Shown: positions 7,588 through 18,878 of the stretch, one piece after another
How positions within the stretch are numbered: position 1 is the stretch's first letter
How the letters are laid out: every line of letters begins with the position of its first letter
Source of the DNA: Natronoflexus pectinivorans
GTDB lineage: Bacteria; Bacteroidota; Bacteroidia; Bacteroidales; Marinilabiliaceae
Assembly: GCF_004345615.1 (NCBI RefSeq)
Contig: NZ_SLWK01000002.1
Span: 310,001-374,000, forward strand
DNA: 64,000 nt
Reading direction: 5' to 3'
Translations under genes and position numbers: made by a program
The notes under the pieces: generated by a model
The model's input: the letters and a program-made list of their open reading frames with translations, nothing else
Databases searched by the model: none
What the model was told of the DNA's origin: nothing

Positions 7588-10500
7588 ATGACTCCAAATA
7601 CTGCCGAAAGAATTAACTTCGCAACCATCAAGAATCAGTTGCCATACCCTGATTTTCTTGAGGTTCAATTAAAATCTTTCCGTGAATTTTTCCAGTTGGC
7701 ATCTACGCCTGAAGAAAGGAAAATGGAAGGGTTAAACAAGGTGTTTTGGGAGAATTTCCCTATTACTGATACCCGTAATAATTTTGTACTCGAGTTTCTC
7801 GATTACAGCATTGATCCGCCCCGATACTCCATACAGGAATGTATCGAGAGAGGATTATCATATAGTGTTCCGTTAAAGGCTAAACTAAAATTATATTGCA
7901 CCGATCCCGAACATGAGGATTTTGATACCGTGGTTCAGGATGTTTACCTGGGTACAGTACCATACATGACCGATAAAGGCAGTTTCATTATTAATGGTGC
8001 CGAACGGGTTGTGGTATCACAGCTGCATCGTTCACCTGGTGTCTTTTTCGGGCAAAGCATTCATGCCAACGGAACTAAGTTGTATTCGGCACGAATTATT
8101 CCTCTAAAAGGATCATGGATTGAATTTGCAACAGACATCAACAATGTCATGTTTGCATATATAGACCGGAAAAAGAAGCTTCCGGTTACTACTTTGCTGC
8201 GTGCAATTGGTTACGAGAGTGACAAGGACATTCTTGAAATCTTCAACTTGGCCGACGAAATTAAAGTTTCAAAAGCAACACTTAAAAAGGTTGTGGGCAG
8301 AAGGTTAGCTGCACGTGTGCTGAAATCATGGATAGAAGACTTTGTGGATGAAGATACCGGAGAAGTTGTATCCATTGAACGTAACGAGGTGATCATAGAC
8401 AGGGAGACAATTCTTGAAAATGAACACATAGATGAAATTGTAGATTCGGGTGCAAAAACAATTTTGTTGCATAAGGAAATGACCAATGCAAGTGATTTTG
8501 CAATCATCTACAATACTTTACAAAAAGACCCATGTAACTCTGAGAAAGAGGCAGTTGTTCATATTTACCGTCAGCTAAGAAATGCTGAGCCACCTGATGA
8601 AGCTACTGCAAGAGATGTCATAGACAAATTGTTTTTCTCAGATAAAAGATATGACCTTGGAGATGTAGGTCGTTACAGGATTAATAAAAAGCTAAATCTT
8701 GAAACTGATCTTGATACCAAAGTATTAACCAGAGATGATATTATTGCCATTATCGGTTATTTGATTGAATTGGTAAATTCAAAAACTGATGTGGATGATA
8801 TTGACCACTTGAGTAACCGTCGTGTTCGTACTGTAGGAGAACAGCTTGCCAATCAGTTTGGAGTCGGGTTGGCACGGATGGCCAGAACCATTCGCGAGAG
8901 AATGAATGTACGTGACAATGAGGTTTTCACCCCAATTGATCTGATTAATAGCAAAACGTTATCGTCTGTTATTAACAGTTTCTTTGGAACCAATGCGCTG
9001 TCGCAGTTTATGGATCAAACCAATCCATTGGCTGAGATCACTCATAAACGCAGAATGTCGGCATTGGGACCAGGTGGTTTGTCGCGTGAGCGTGCCGGTT
9101 TTGAAGTGCGCGACGTTCACTATACACATTACGGCCGACTTTGTCCGATTGAAACACCAGAAGGACCAAACATTGGTTTGATCTCTTCTCTTTGTGTGTT
9201 TGCCAAGATTAACGATCTTGGATTCATTGAAACCCCATATCGTAAGGTTACTGAAAAGAAAGTGGATTTAACCAATGAAGGGGTGGTTTACCTGAGTGCA
9301 GAAGAAGAGGAAGCACGAACCATTGCTCAGGCTAATGCACCGCTCAATGAGGAGGGATTTTTTGTAAATCCAAGAGTAAAAGCACGTTTGGAAGGTGACT
9401 TCCCTGTTGTTGAGCCTGAGGAAGTTGGTCTGATGGATGTGGCACCGAACCAAATTGCTTCGGTAGCAGCTTCTCTGATTCCATTCCTTGAGCATGATGA
9501 TGCAAACCGTGCTTTGATGGGGTCTAACATGATGCGTCAGGCAGTGCCTCTTTTACGTCCTGAATCGCCTGTTGTAGGAACAGGATTGGAGAGTGTTCTA
9601 ACGCGTGACTCAAGAACTCAGATTGTTTCTGAGGGAGAAGGAGTTGTTGAGTATGTGGATGCTGATGAAATCATCATCCGCTATGACCTGACAGAAGATG
9701 AGCGATTTGTAAGCTTTGAAACTGAGACCAAAAGATATAAACTGACCAAATTCCTCAAAACCAACCAGAATACCAGCGTTAACCTTAAGCCAATGGTTGA
9801 AAAAGGGCAGAGGGTTACTAAGGGACAAATTCTTACAGAAGGTTATGCCACTGAAAAAGGTGAATTGGCATTAGGCCGTAATTTGCGTGTTGCATTTATG
9901 CCTTGGAAAGGATACAACTTTGAGGATGCTATTGTATTGAATGAGCGTCTTGTAAAAGATGATGTGTTTACTTCGGTACATATAGATGAATACTCTCTTG
10001 AGGTAAGGGATACCAAACGTGGTTTGGAGGAACTAACTTCTGATATTCCGAACGTAAGTGAGGAAGCTACCAGAGATCTTGATGAGAATGGGTTGATCCG
10101 CATTGGAGCTCATGTTAAACCTGGTGATATTCTTATCGGAAAAATCACCCCGAAAGGTGAAAGTGATCCAACCCCTGAAGAGAAACTTTTACGTGCGATC
10201 TTTGGCGAAAAAGCAGGAGATGTAAAAGATGCTTCTCTTAAGGCAACTCCTTCACTGTCAGGAATTGTTGTTAATAAAAAGCTTTTCTCAAGGGTAATGA
10301 AGGATAAAAAGTCCAGAACTTCAGATAAACCTTTATTGGCCAAAATTGACGAGGAGTTTAACAGATCTGTAGCAGACCTTACAAATCGATTGGTTGACAA
10401 ACTTTTCTCGTTGATAAACGGAAAAACAAGTCAGGGAGTTAAAGATTATCTGGGAGTTGATGTTATTGCCAAAGGTACTAAGTTTACTCAGAAGATACTT

Positions 10501-11397
10501 CAGGACACTGATTATCTGAACGTCAATCCCAATAAGTGGACAACTGACAAAGAGAAGAACGAACTGGTTCAGCGTGTAATTCACAACTATCGTTTGAAAT
10601 ACAAGGAGTTGGAAGCATCTGAGAAACGTAAGAAATACAATGTTACAATAGGTGATGAACTGCCCGCAGGAATTGTTCAGTTAGCGAAAGTATATATTGC
10701 TAAAAAGAGAAAAATTACTGTAGGTGATAAAATGGCAGGTCGCCATGGTAATAAAGGTATTGTTTCTCGTATTGTACGTCAGGAAGATATGCCTTTCCTT
10801 GCAGATGGTTCGCCTGTAGATATCGTTCTAAACCCGCTTGGTGTACCATCAAGGATGAACCTAGGACAGATATATGAAACTGTTTTGGGTTGGGCTGGAG
10901 ATGTATTGGGCATTAAATTTGCCACTCCAATTTTTGATGGAGCATCAGAGGACGATCTTGAGTATTATACAACAAAAGCCGGAGTTCCAAAATTCGGTAA
11001 AACCTATTTGTACGATGGTGGTACCGGTGAGCGTTTCCACCAACCTGCAACTGTAGGGGTTATATATATGCTTAAACTTGGTCACATGATTGAGGATAAG
11101 ATGCACGCCCGGTCAATTGGACCATATTCGCTTATTACGCAACAACCACTGGGTGGTAAGGCTCAGTTTGGAGGTCAGCGTTTTGGAGAGATGGAAGTTT
11201 GGGCGCTTGAAGCATTTGGTGCAGCCAATATTCTTCAGGAGATTCTTACAGTTAAATCGGATGATGTACTTGGACGCGCTAAAGCATACGAGTGCATTGT
11301 TAAGGGTGATCCGTTACCAACACCTGGTATTCCTGAATCGCTCAACGTACTTCTGCATGAAATGCGTGGTTTAGGATTGAGCGTAAATCTTGAGTAG
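7588..11397 (+). CDS. rpoB: DNA-directed RNA polymerase subunit beta
   Basis: This 1269-residue subunit carries the conserved beta features in order. The N-terminal lobes are followed by the fork and rifampicin pocket region ([28 protein letters not shown]), the link [16 protein letters not shown], the active-site-proximal [15 protein letters not shown], and the C-terminal clamp segment [19 protein letters not shown]. The rifampicin region has the common drug-sensitive residues (QFMDQTN, HKRR, S at RRMSALG). It forms the catalytic core with RpoC. The start ATG is 38 bases after the attenuator. Confidence 0.98.
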   Translation: MTPNTAERINFATIKNQLPYPDFLEVQLKSFREFFQLASTPEERKMEGLNKVFWENFPITDTRNNFVLEFLDYSIDPPRYSIQECIERGLSYSVPLKAKLKLYCTDPEHEDFDTVVQDVYLGTVPYMTDKGSFIINGAERVVVSQLHRSPGVFFGQSIHANGTKLYSARIIPLKGSWIEFATDINNVMFAYIDRKKKLPVTTLLRAIGYESDKDILEIFNLADEIKVSKATLKKVVGRRLAARVLKSWIEDFVDEDTGEVVSIERNEVIIDRETILENEHIDEIVDSGAKTILLHKEMTNASDFAIIYNTLQKDPCNSEKEAVVHIYRQLRNAEPPDEATARDVIDKLFFSDKRYDLGDVGRYRINKKLNLETDLDTKVLTRDDIIAIIGYLIELVNSKTDVDDIDHLSNRRVRTVGEQLANQFGVGLARMARTIRERMNVRDNEVFTPIDLINSKTLSSVINSFFGTNALSQFMDQTNPLAEITHKRRMSALGPGGLSRERAGFEVRDVHYTHYGRLCPIETPEGPNIGLISSLCVFAKINDLGFIETPYRKVTEKKVDLTNEGVVYLSAEEEEARTIAQANAPLNEEGFFVNPRVKARLEGDFPVVEPEEVGLMDVAPNQIASVAASLIPFLEHDDANRALMGSNMMRQAVPLLRPESPVVGTGLESVLTRDSRTQIVSEGEGVVEYVDADEIIIRYDLTEDERFVSFETETKRYKLTKFLKTNQNTSVNLKPMVEKGQRVTKGQILTEGYATEKGELALGRNLRVAFMPWKGYNFEDAIVLNERLVKDDVFTSVHIDEYSLEVRDTKRGLEELTSDIPNVSEEATRDLDENGLIRIGAHVKPGDILIGKITPKGESDPTPEEKLLRAIFGEKAGDVKDASLKATPSLSGIVVNKKLFSRVMKDKKSRTSDKPLLAKIDEEFNRSVADLTNRLVDKLFSLINGKTSQGVKDYLGVDVIAKGTKFTQKILQDTDYLNVNPNKWTTDKEKNELVQRVIHNYRLKYKELEASEKRKKYNVTIGDELPAGIVQLAKVYIAKKRKITVGDKMAGRHGNKGIVSRIVRQEDMPFLADGSPVDIVLNPLGVPSRMNLGQIYETVLGWAGDVLGIKFATPIFDGASEDDLEYYTTKAGVPKFGKTYLYDGGTGERFHQPATVGVIYMLKLGHMIEDKMHARSIGPYSLITQQPLGGKAQFGGQRFGEMEVWALEAFGAANILQEILTVKSDDVLGRAKAYECIVKGDPLPTPGIPESLNVLLHEMRGLGLSVNLE

Positions 11398-11404
11398 TAT
11401 ATCA

Positions 11405-11439
11405 CCGGATGGTTAGCCGGTAACGGCTAACCAATTCGG
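11405..11439 (+). other. Hairpin with GTAA tetraloop between rpoB and rpoC
   Basis: The 9-base arms GGTTAGCCG (11411-11419) and CGGCTAACC (11424-11432) close a GTAA loop, a GNRA-type tetraloop. Outer CCGGAT/ATTCGG extends the stem with a bulge. No T-run follows, so it is probably an mRNA processing or stability element between the two polymerase genes. Confidence 0.6.
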
Positions 11440-11473
11440 ATATTAATTTTAATTACTTAATACTCTACTATAT

Positions 11474-14400
11474 ATGGCATTCAGGAGAGAACAGAAAGTC
11501 AAGAGTAATTTTACCCAAATCTCAATAGGTTTGGCATCTCCCGAAGAGATACTCGAACGCTCAAGCGGCGAAGTACTTAAACCGGAGACCATCAACTATA
11601 GAACTTATAAACCCGAAAGGGATGGATTATTCTGTGAAAGAATATTCGGACCTGTAAAGGATTATGAGTGTCATTGCGGAAAATACAAGCGCATTCGTTA
11701 CAGAGGTATTGTTTGTGACCGATGTGGTGTGGAAGTAACCGAAAAGAAAGTAAGACGTGAACGCATGGGACATATTTCCCTTGTGGTTCCTGTTGCTCAT
11801 ATTTGGTATTTCCGTTCATTACCCAATAAAATTGGTTACCTGTTAGGGTTGCCAACAAAAAAGCTTGATTCAATCATCTACTACGAGCGCTACGTTGTTA
11901 TTAACGCAGGAGTAAAGGAGGCAGATGGTGTAAAATACATGGATTTTCTTACTGAAGAAGAATATCTGGATATTCTAGATTCACTTCCAAAAGGAAATCA
12001 GCAATTGGATGATGAAGATCCAAATAAGTTTATAGCAAAGATGGGGGCAGAAGCATTACACATGATTCTTTCGCGCCTCGATTTGGATGATCTTTCTTAT
12101 GACTTACGTCATAAGGCCAATACTGAAACTTCACAACAGAGAAAGAATGAAGCACTTAAGAGACTTCAGGTTGTTGAGTCATTCAGGGAGTCAAAAGGCG
12201 TAAATCGTCCTGAGTGGATGGTTGTAAAGGTTGTACCTGTTACTCCGCCTGAGTTGCGTCCGTTGGTGCCGTTGGATGGTGGTCGTTTTGCTACATCTGA
12301 CTTGAACGACCTTTATCGTCGCGTGATTATACGTAATAATCGTCTTAAGCGATTGATCGAGATCAAAGCTCCGGAGGTAATTCTTCGTAATGAGAAGAGG
12401 ATGCTACAGGAATCAGTTGATTCACTCTTTGACAACTCACGTAAGTCAAACGCGGTTAAAACTGATGCCAACCGTCCGTTAAAATCTCTTTCCGATAGTT
12501 TGAAAGGAAAGCAGGGACGTTTCCGTCAAAACCTTTTAGGTAAAAGGGTGGATTACTCAGCTCGTTCGGTCATTGTTATCGGTCCAGAATTGAGAATGCA
12601 CGAATGTGGTCTGCCAAAAGACATGGCTGCTGAACTGTATAAGCCATTTATCATTCGTAAATTGATAGAAAGAGGCATCGTTAAAACGGTTAAATCAGCT
12701 AAGAAAATTGTAGATCGTAAAGATCCTGTGGTTTGGGATATTCTTGAGAATGTATTGAAAGGACATCCTGTTTTGCTGAATCGTGCTCCAACTCTTCACC
12801 GTTTAGGTATTCAGGCATTCCAGCCTAAATTAATAGAGGGGAAGGCAATTCAATTACATCCATTGGCATGTGCGGCTTTTAACGCCGACTTCGACGGTGA
12901 CCAGATGGCTGTTCACCTTCCATTGGGTAATGCTGCAATTCTTGAAGCTCAAATGTTGATGCTTGGTTCACAGAATATTCTAAACCCTGCAAACGGAGCT
13001 CCTATTACAGTGCCTTCACAGGATATGGTTCTTGGTCTTTATTACATGACCAAAATGAGACCTGGAGCCAGAGGTGAAAACCTCGTGTTCTACTCTCCTG
13101 AAGAGGCAAAAATTGCATATAATGAGAAGAAAGTAGAGCTTCATGCCAAAGTTAAGGTTAAAACCGTTGACCTGAACGATAAAGGTGAACTTGAATTGAT
13201 GTTTGTTGAAACAACCATTGGGCGGATACTCTTTAATGAGGTTGTTCCTAAAGAGGTTGGGTTTATCAATGAACTTTTAACCAAGAAGGCTTTACGTGAT
13301 ATTATTGGTGTTGTACATAAGCGTTGTGGAACGCCAGTAACAGCTGATTTCCTTGATAACATCAAGAACCTTGGTTATAAAATGGCCTTTGAAGGTGGTC
13401 TCTCCTTTAACCTTGAAGATGTTATTATTCCTGAAGAGAAAGCTACTTTGGTAGAGTCAGGATATCAGGAGGTTGAAGAGGTTTTGAATAACTATAATAT
13501 GGGATTCATCACCAATAATGAGCGCTATAACGCCATCATTGATATCTGGACGCACATTAATGCGCGTTTAACGCATATTCTGATGGAACAGCTTAGTTCC
13601 GACCAGCAAGGATTCAACTCAGTATATATGATGCTTGACTCTGGTGCGAGGGGATCAAAAGAGCAGATTCGTCAGTTATCAGGTATGAGGGGATTGATGG
13701 CGAAACCTCAGAAGAGTGGGGCAGAAGGAGGTCAGATTATTGAAAACCCGATCTTGTCAAATTTTAAAGAGGGATTGTCAGTACTGGAGTACTTTATTTC
13801 AACTCACGGTGCTCGTAAAGGTTTGGCCGATACCGCTCTTAAAACAGCTGATGCCGGTTACCTTACTCGTCGTCTTGTTGATGTGTCTCAAGATGTCATC
13901 ATTACAGAGGAAGACTGTGGTACTTTGCGAGGATTAACCGCAACAGCACTTAAAAACAATGAAGAGATCGTAGCTTCTCTTTACGAACGTATTCTGGGAA
14001 GGGTTTCTGTTCATGATGTATATAATCCTTCAACAGGAGAAATAATTGTAAAATCTGGTGAGGAAATTACCGAATCAGAGGCTAAATTAATTGACTCATC
14101 TCCTATTGAGCGCGTTGAAATACGTTCAGTTTTGACTTGTGAATCAAAAAAAGGAGTATGTTCCAAATGTTACGGGCGTAACCTTGCCAATGGACGTTTG
14201 GTTCATAATGGAGAAGCTGTAGGTGTTATTGCAGCCCAATCCATTGGTGAGCCAGGTACTCAGTTAACACTTCGAACATTCCACGTTGGGGGTACTGCTT
14301 CCAACATTACATCTGAGAGCAGTATGTTGGCACGTTACGATGGTGTTGCTGAAATTGATGAGTTGCGAACAGTTCCATTTACCACGGAAGAAGGTGTCGA

Positions 14401-15751
14401 GGTTGATGTTGTAATTGGTCGTTTGGCTGAAATGAGAATTGTGGATAAGAACACAGGTATTGCTTTAACAACGCAGCCTATTCCATATGGAGCAAAGCTT
14501 CACATCAAAAACGGTGCTACCATTGCTAAAGGTGATTTGGTATGTGAGTGGGATCCATGGAATGCATTGATTATTACAGAGAAATCTGGTACCATATCAT
14601 TTGAAAACCTGATAGAGGGTGTAACTTACAAGGAAGAGTCTGATGAACAAACAGGTTTCCGTGAAAAAGTTATTATTGAAACCAGGGATAAGACAAAGAA
14701 CCCAAGTGTTCGAATCGTTGATGGAAAAGGAGAGGTGCTGAGGGTTTATAACTTGCCAGTAGGTGCTCACATATCGGTTGACGAAGGAGAGTCGGTAAGT
14801 CAGGGACAGATTCTTTCTAAAATTCCAAGGGCTATGGGACGTTCCGGAGATATCACCGGAGGTTTGCCTCGAATCACGGAGTTGTTCGAGGCCAGAAATC
14901 CATCAAACCCATCGGTTGTTGCCGAAATTGACGGAGAAGTTACTTTTGGAAAAATCAAAAGAGGTAACCGTGAGATCATTGTAACCACTAAAAGTGGAGA
15001 AGTTAAAAAGTATCTGGTACCGCTTTCGAAGCAAATCCTTGTACAGGAGAATGATTACGTGCGTGCAGGTACTCCACTGTCAGATGGAGCAATTACCCCG
15101 GCTGACATTCTTGCAATTAAAGGACCCACAGCCGTTCAAGAGTACATCGTAAATGAGGTTCAGGATGTTTATCGCCTGCAGGGAGTGAAGATTAACGATA
15201 AGCACTTTGAGATCATCGTACGTCAGATGATGCGTAAAGTTGACATTGACGATCCAGGTGATACGAAGTTCCTTGAAAAGCAAATTGTGGATAAGATTGA
15301 ATTCATGGAAGAGAATGATGAAATCTTTGGCAAAATGGTTGTGGTAGACAGAGGCGACTCACAATCATTACGTCCGGGACAAATCATAACTGCCAGACGA
15401 TTGAGAGATGAAAACTCTCAATTAAAGAGAAGGGATTTAAAATTGGTTCAGGCTCGTGAAGCTGTTGCAGCTACCTCAAGTCAGGTGTTGCAAGGGATTA
15501 CCAGAGCAGCTCTGCAAACCAAGAGCTTTATGTCTGCAGCTTCGTTCCAGGAAACAACAAAAGTTCTTAATGAGGCCGCAATCCAAGGAAAGATCGATCG
15601 CTTGGAAGGTCTTAAAGAGAATGTTATTTGTGGACACCTCATTCCAGCGGGAACCGGTTTGCGTGAGTACGATAAACTTGTTGTAGGATCAAAGGAAGAG
15701 TACGACAAGCTTGTTGGAGGCAAAAAGGATTCTGAGAAGGTATATCAGTAA
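11474..15751 (+). CDS. rpoC: DNA-directed RNA polymerase subunit beta'
   Basis: This 1425-residue subunit has the N-terminal zinc ribbon ([20 protein letters not shown]) and the clamp. The catalytic Mg-binding loop [12 protein letters not shown] is near residue 475. The trigger-loop/bridge-helix region includes [20 protein letters not shown], and a second zinc site is formed by [13 protein letters not shown]. It follows rpoB after 76 bases. The C-terminal part ([29 protein letters not shown]) is standard. No insertion or intein is seen. Confidence 0.98.
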   Translation: MAFRREQKVKSNFTQISIGLASPEEILERSSGEVLKPETINYRTYKPERDGLFCERIFGPVKDYECHCGKYKRIRYRGIVCDRCGVEVTEKKVRRERMGHISLVVPVAHIWYFRSLPNKIGYLLGLPTKKLDSIIYYERYVVINAGVKEADGVKYMDFLTEEEYLDILDSLPKGNQQLDDEDPNKFIAKMGAEALHMILSRLDLDDLSYDLRHKANTETSQQRKNEALKRLQVVESFRESKGVNRPEWMVVKVVPVTPPELRPLVPLDGGRFATSDLNDLYRRVIIRNNRLKRLIEIKAPEVILRNEKRMLQESVDSLFDNSRKSNAVKTDANRPLKSLSDSLKGKQGRFRQNLLGKRVDYSARSVIVIGPELRMHECGLPKDMAAELYKPFIIRKLIERGIVKTVKSAKKIVDRKDPVVWDILENVLKGHPVLLNRAPTLHRLGIQAFQPKLIEGKAIQLHPLACAAFNADFDGDQMAVHLPLGNAAILEAQMLMLGSQNILNPANGAPITVPSQDMVLGLYYMTKMRPGARGENLVFYSPEEAKIAYNEKKVELHAKVKVKTVDLNDKGELELMFVETTIGRILFNEVVPKEVGFINELLTKKALRDIIGVVHKRCGTPVTADFLDNIKNLGYKMAFEGGLSFNLEDVIIPEEKATLVESGYQEVEEVLNNYNMGFITNNERYNAIIDIWTHINARLTHILMEQLSSDQQGFNSVYMMLDSGARGSKEQIRQLSGMRGLMAKPQKSGAEGGQIIENPILSNFKEGLSVLEYFISTHGARKGLADTALKTADAGYLTRRLVDVSQDVIITEEDCGTLRGLTATALKNNEEIVASLYERILGRVSVHDVYNPSTGEIIVKSGEEITESEAKLIDSSPIERVEIRSVLTCESKKGVCSKCYGRNLANGRLVHNGEAVGVIAAQSIGEPGTQLTLRTFHVGGTASNITSESSMLARYDGVAEIDELRTVPFTTEEGVEVDVVIGRLAEMRIVDKNTGIALTTQPIPYGAKLHIKNGATIAKGDLVCEWDPWNALIITEKSGTISFENLIEGVTYKEESDEQTGFREKVIIETRDKTKNPSVRIVDGKGEVLRVYNLPVGAHISVDEGESVSQGQILSKIPRAMGRSGDITGGLPRITELFEARNPSNPSVVAEIDGEVTFGKIKRGNREIIVTTKSGEVKKYLVPLSKQILVQENDYVRAGTPLSDGAITPADILAIKGPTAVQEYIVNEVQDVYRLQGVKINDKHFEIIVRQMMRKVDIDDPGDTKFLEKQIVDKIEFMEENDEIFGKMVVVDRGDSQSLRPGQIITARRLRDENSQLKRRDLKLVQAREAVAATSSQVLQGITRAALQTKSFMSAASFQETTKVLNEAAIQGKIDRLEGLKENVICGHLIPAGTGLREYDKLVVGSKEEYDKLVGGKKDSEKVYQ

Positions 15752-15773
15752 AACGATAAACTTTGATATATAA

Positions 15774-15808
15774 CAAAGGCTGCCTGCTAAAGGCAGCCTT
15801 TGTTTTTA
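15774..15808. terminator. Terminator of the rpo operon (bidirectional)
   Basis: Perfect 10-base arms AAAGGCTGCC (15775-15784) and GGCAGCCTTT (15792-15801) are followed by GTTTTT on the plus strand and preceded by A's. It can also serve the convergent DUF302 gene, whose last codons overlap the T-run. Confidence 0.9.
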
Positions 15809-16192
15809 TGCATTATCAAGTGCTGATTTTAATTTCTCTGTTACCTCTTCAGCTATTTGTTGTACTTGTTTGTTTTTGATGGGTAGCATCGCCGCATTGG
15901 CATTGATGATGGCGACTTCAATGGTGCCTTCATCCAACTGCTGAACGATGACATTACATGGTAGAATGGTGCCTATTTTGTTATCAGCTTTGAGAGCTTC
16001 AAATGTGTATTTGGCGTTACACGCTCCAAATACAATATACTTTTTAAAAGTAATATCCAATTTCTCTTTTAGCACTTCATGAAATTTAATCTCAAAAAGG
16101 AACTCAAATCCTTCATCTTTTAAAGAACTTCTGATCCTTTCTTTTGTATGATCAAATGAAGTGGCAAATATTCTGCTAAAATAGTAGCCCAT
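15806..16192 (-). CDS. DUF302 family protein
   Basis: This 128-residue protein matches the DUF302 family. It has the N-terminal strand-helix (FDHTKERIRSSLKDEGF), the conserved middle KKYIVFGACNAKYTFEAL and LPCNVIVQQLDEGTIEVAI, and the C-terminal AEEVTEKLKSAL helix. Structures of the family show a small alpha-beta dimer, but no biochemical function is established. No signal peptide or membrane segment is seen. It converges on rpoC and diverges from the DUF3467 gene. Confidence 0.85.
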   Translation of the reverse strand: MGYYFSRIFATSFDHTKERIRSSLKDEGFEFLFEIKFHEVLKEKLDITFKKYIVFGACNAKYTFEALKADNKIGTILPCNVIVQQLDEGTIEVAIINANAAMLPIKNKQVQQIAEEVTEKLKSALDNA

Positions 16193-16348
16193 GGGTTAAT
16201 AGAGTTTTGATTAGAGAATTACTAAGCCTACTAAAAGGGGGAACATGTCATAAACAGAACGGAAATAGCTGTGAACTATGAAAAAATGAATATATTTATA
16301 CCAGTTAATGCAACATAAATACCGGCAAACGCCTGAAATATTATTATA

Positions 16349-16666
16349 ATGGAAGATACAAAAAAGAAACCACAATTGAAAATTGAGTTGAATGAGGAAA
16401 TTGGACAAGGAATCTATTCCAATTTAGCCATAATCAGTCACTCACCTTCTGAATTCGTTTTGGATTTTGTACGTGTCATGCCCGGGGTACCTAAAGCCCA
16501 GGTAAAGTCCAGAATTGTTCTCACGCCGGAACACGCTAAGCGTCTCTTACACGCTTTGAAAGATAACATCAATAGATTTGAGCAGCAGCATGGCCCAATA
16601 AAGAATATTGAACCACAGGGAGGTGTTAATCCCATGGGATTTGGCGGCCCTGTTGGTCAGGCATAA
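16349..16666 (+). CDS. DUF3467 family protein
   Basis: This 105-residue cytosolic protein has the DUF3467 pattern: IEL-type strand (LKIELNEEIGQGIYSNLAII), HSPSEFVLDFVRVMPG, and KSRIVLTPEHAKRLLHALKDNI. The last 20 residues are Gly/Pro-rich. The family is common in Bacteroidota and its function is unknown. It stands alone between the DUF302 gene and GH3 gene. Confidence 0.88.
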   Translation: MEDTKKKPQLKIELNEEIGQGIYSNLAIISHSPSEFVLDFVRVMPGVPKAQVKSRIVLTPEHAKRLLHALKDNINRFEQQHGPIKNIEPQGGVNPMGFGGPVGQA

Positions 16667-17083
16667 TGTAAAGAGTAGCGTTCTTTTTTTAGTTTTCTTA
16701 GAAGAAACCGATGACTCAACATTAGAGGTGTAACTGAGTTTCGGTTATTTATTTGATAATCTTTGACCAATAGCTCTCCAGTCTTTTCCTTTTACCCTCT
16801 ATTTTAAGCCCTGGATTTTTTCAATTTGCAGGGAAGTGTCATTATGAGACCTTTGCTAAGACGCATTTAATAATGCGTTTAATTATTTGTTGTAATAGAG
16901 GAATGTATGTTGTTAGAATGCGTACATCATATTGGGGTAAGGCATGCAAAGTTTGTTCTATATGGTTGAATTATTCAGGAATCTTTTTTTATAATCTTAA
17001 ATGATCGTAATTTTGAAAGAGTTTGGTTGGCAAACCAAGCTCTTTCTTTGATTATACCTTGATTCTGATTAATTTAAAGTCAA
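16667..17083. other. Intergenic region before the GH3 gene
   Basis: This 417-base gap has no credible gene. It contains a small palindrome ACGCATT-TAAT-AATGCGT (16861-16878), a -7 like TAATTTTG (17008-17015) and a hairpin of 13 pairs at 17016-17045. That hairpin (AAAGAGTTTGGTT pairing into AACCAAGCTCTTT, one G-T pair) ends about 40 bases before the GH3 start. The hairpin could be a leader structure of the GH3 mRNA. Confidence 0.5.
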
Positions 17084-18874
17084 ATGGTTTTTGTGAAATT
17101 GCATAAATATAAAATCTCCGGGTTCATTTTTTTTCTGTTTTTTTTGACTCTGCTATCTCTTAATTGTGGAGAAGCCTATACAGAAAAGAGCAATACCTCT
17201 GATGTTTGTTTCTGGGAAAAACTTAAATCCGAGAGCCGATACTGGGTTGATTCGGTGTACAATTCTCTTACACTTGAAGAACGCATCGCGCAGCTTTTCT
17301 GGATTGCAGTGGAAAATCCAACCAATGCAACAGCCTTTCGAAGAGCGATTTCCGAAACTGAAACATATCAACCCGGAGGAATTCTGCTTTTCAGGATGTC
17401 TCCAGAGACTGCTCTGGAGGTGATTGATGAATTTCAGAAAGTCTCCAATACTCCGTTGTTTGTTTCCATTGATGGGGAATGGGGGTTGGCTATGCGGTTT
17501 CCCGGTGTTGAGCCTTATCCATTTGCCATGACTTTAGGAGCCATTCATAATGACTCGCTCATTTACAGAATGGGAAGAAAAATGGCTCATCAATTCCGGT
17601 TGTGCGGAATTCATGTAAACATGGCTCCCGTTGCCGATGTAAACAGCAATCCTGCAAATCCGGTCATCGGATTTCGTTCATTTGGCGAAGACCCCAAAAA
17701 TGTGGCACGGAAATCCATTGCCTATATGCAAGGGCTACAGGATGGGGGAGTTATGGCAGTTGGGAAACACTTTCCCGGACATGGTGATACTTCAACCGAT
17801 TCGCATAAAACACTTCCACTCGTCGCACATTCACGCCAGCGGCTTGATTCCATGGAGATTTATCCTTTCAAAAGAATGATTGATGAGGGTTTGTGGGCTG
17901 TAATGTCTGCACACATTGAGATTCCTGAATTGGAGAGTGAACCTGGATTACCGGTAAGTTTTTCTCAAAAAGTTTTGAAAGATTTGTTGAGAGATGAAAT
18001 GGGATTCAGGGGTTTGGTAATTACTGATGCTCTGAACATGGAAGGCGCCAGGGTGATGGGGAAACCCGGAGAACGGGACGTGCTTGCGCTTTCTGCCGGA
18101 AACGATATCGTTGAATTTACAGAAGATCTGCCTGCTGCCATCAAAGCTGTTAAAGAAGCCATTAAAAATGAAACTTTATCTTTTGAGGCGATTGAAGATA
18201 AATGTCGGCGTTCGCTGGCATTTAAATATTGGCTGATTGAAAGAAAATCATTGGATGTGGATGCCATCGATGATGATTCAGATTCATTAATGGAGATGAC
18301 ATCTACAGAAAATATTCTGGAACTACTCAATAATGAACAAGTTACTGAATTAAACAGAGAATTGTATGAGGCAGCCCTTACTCTGCTTAGGAATGAGAAT
18401 GATGTTATAAGCTGGTTTGAAAACCAGCAATATGAAGGGGCATTTGTTTTATTGGGAGAAGCGCCTGCTTTACTGAATAAAATCAGCAACCGGTTTGATT
18501 GTCCTGTTTATCAGCTCCCACTGAATAACCCTTCTTTGTTTAGCCAAAGAGTCCGCCAATTAGAAAAATATCAACAAAAGGTCATTGTGATATCTGACAC
18601 CCGTTGGGGAAGCAGGGCGGGTAATGCAATACAGTTGTCTGAGATTGGTGTTTTGGCCGATGAAAACAGTGTCGTTTTCTTTTTAGGGAACCCCTATCAC
18701 CTGATAAACTATGAGGTCTTAACCAATGCCGCAGGGTTAATTGTGGCATATCAGAACAATGAGCAGGCTCAGCTGGCAGTGATTAATGCGTTATCGGGGC
18801 ATATTAATTTCAGCGGAAGGCTTCCGGTTTCGGTGGGTGAATTGTTTGATGCCGGCGATGGAATAAAACGTTAG
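17084..18874 (+). CDS. Glycoside hydrolase family 3 lipoprotein (NagZ-like)
   Basis: This 596-residue protein starts with a lipoprotein signal (hydrophobic FIFFLFFLTLLSLNC, lipobox Cys near residue 28), so it should sit in the cell envelope. The GH3 catalytic domain covers about residues 55-390. It includes GGILLFRMSPE, SIDGEWGLAMRF, the NagZ-type KHFPGHGDTSTDSH (around residues 228-241, providing the His/Asp acid-base dyad) and the nucleophile D315 in VITDALNM. A second alpha-beta domain fills the C-terminal part. Related Bacteroidota proteins often carry a beta-lactamase-like domain after this point; here the gene ends without one. Action on peptidoglycan-derived or chitin-type N-acetylglucosaminides is inferred from the NagZ motif. 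Confidence 0.9.
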   Translation: MVFVKLHKYKISGFIFFLFFLTLLSLNCGEAYTEKSNTSDVCFWEKLKSESRYWVDSVYNSLTLEERIAQLFWIAVENPTNATAFRRAISETETYQPGGILLFRMSPETALEVIDEFQKVSNTPLFVSIDGEWGLAMRFPGVEPYPFAMTLGAIHNDSLIYRMGRKMAHQFRLCGIHVNMAPVADVNSNPANPVIGFRSFGEDPKNVARKSIAYMQGLQDGGVMAVGKHFPGHGDTSTDSHKTLPLVAHSRQRLDSMEIYPFKRMIDEGLWAVMSAHIEIPELESEPGLPVSFSQKVLKDLLRDEMGFRGLVITDALNMEGARVMGKPGERDVLALSAGNDIVEFTEDLPAAIKAVKEAIKNETLSFEAIEDKCRRSLAFKYWLIERKSLDVDAIDDDSDSLMEMTSTENILELLNNEQVTELNRELYEAALTLLRNENDVISWFENQQYEGAFVLLGEAPALLNKISNRFDCPVYQLPLNNPSLFSQRVRQLEKYQQKVIVISDTRWGSRAGNAIQLSEIGVLADENSVVFFLGNPYHLINYEVLTNAAGLIVAYQNNEQAQLAVINALSGHINFSGRLPVSVGELFDAGDGIKR

Positions 18875-18878
18875 CCTG

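Noticed and set aside
8211-8507. Antisense frames inside rpoB, rpoC, tuf and other long genes
   Set aside because: They mirror the codon bias of the real genes, have no family resemblance and no start signals.
15806-16192. DUF302 gene as part of the rpo operon
   Set aside because: It is on the opposite strand and shares only the bidirectional terminator.
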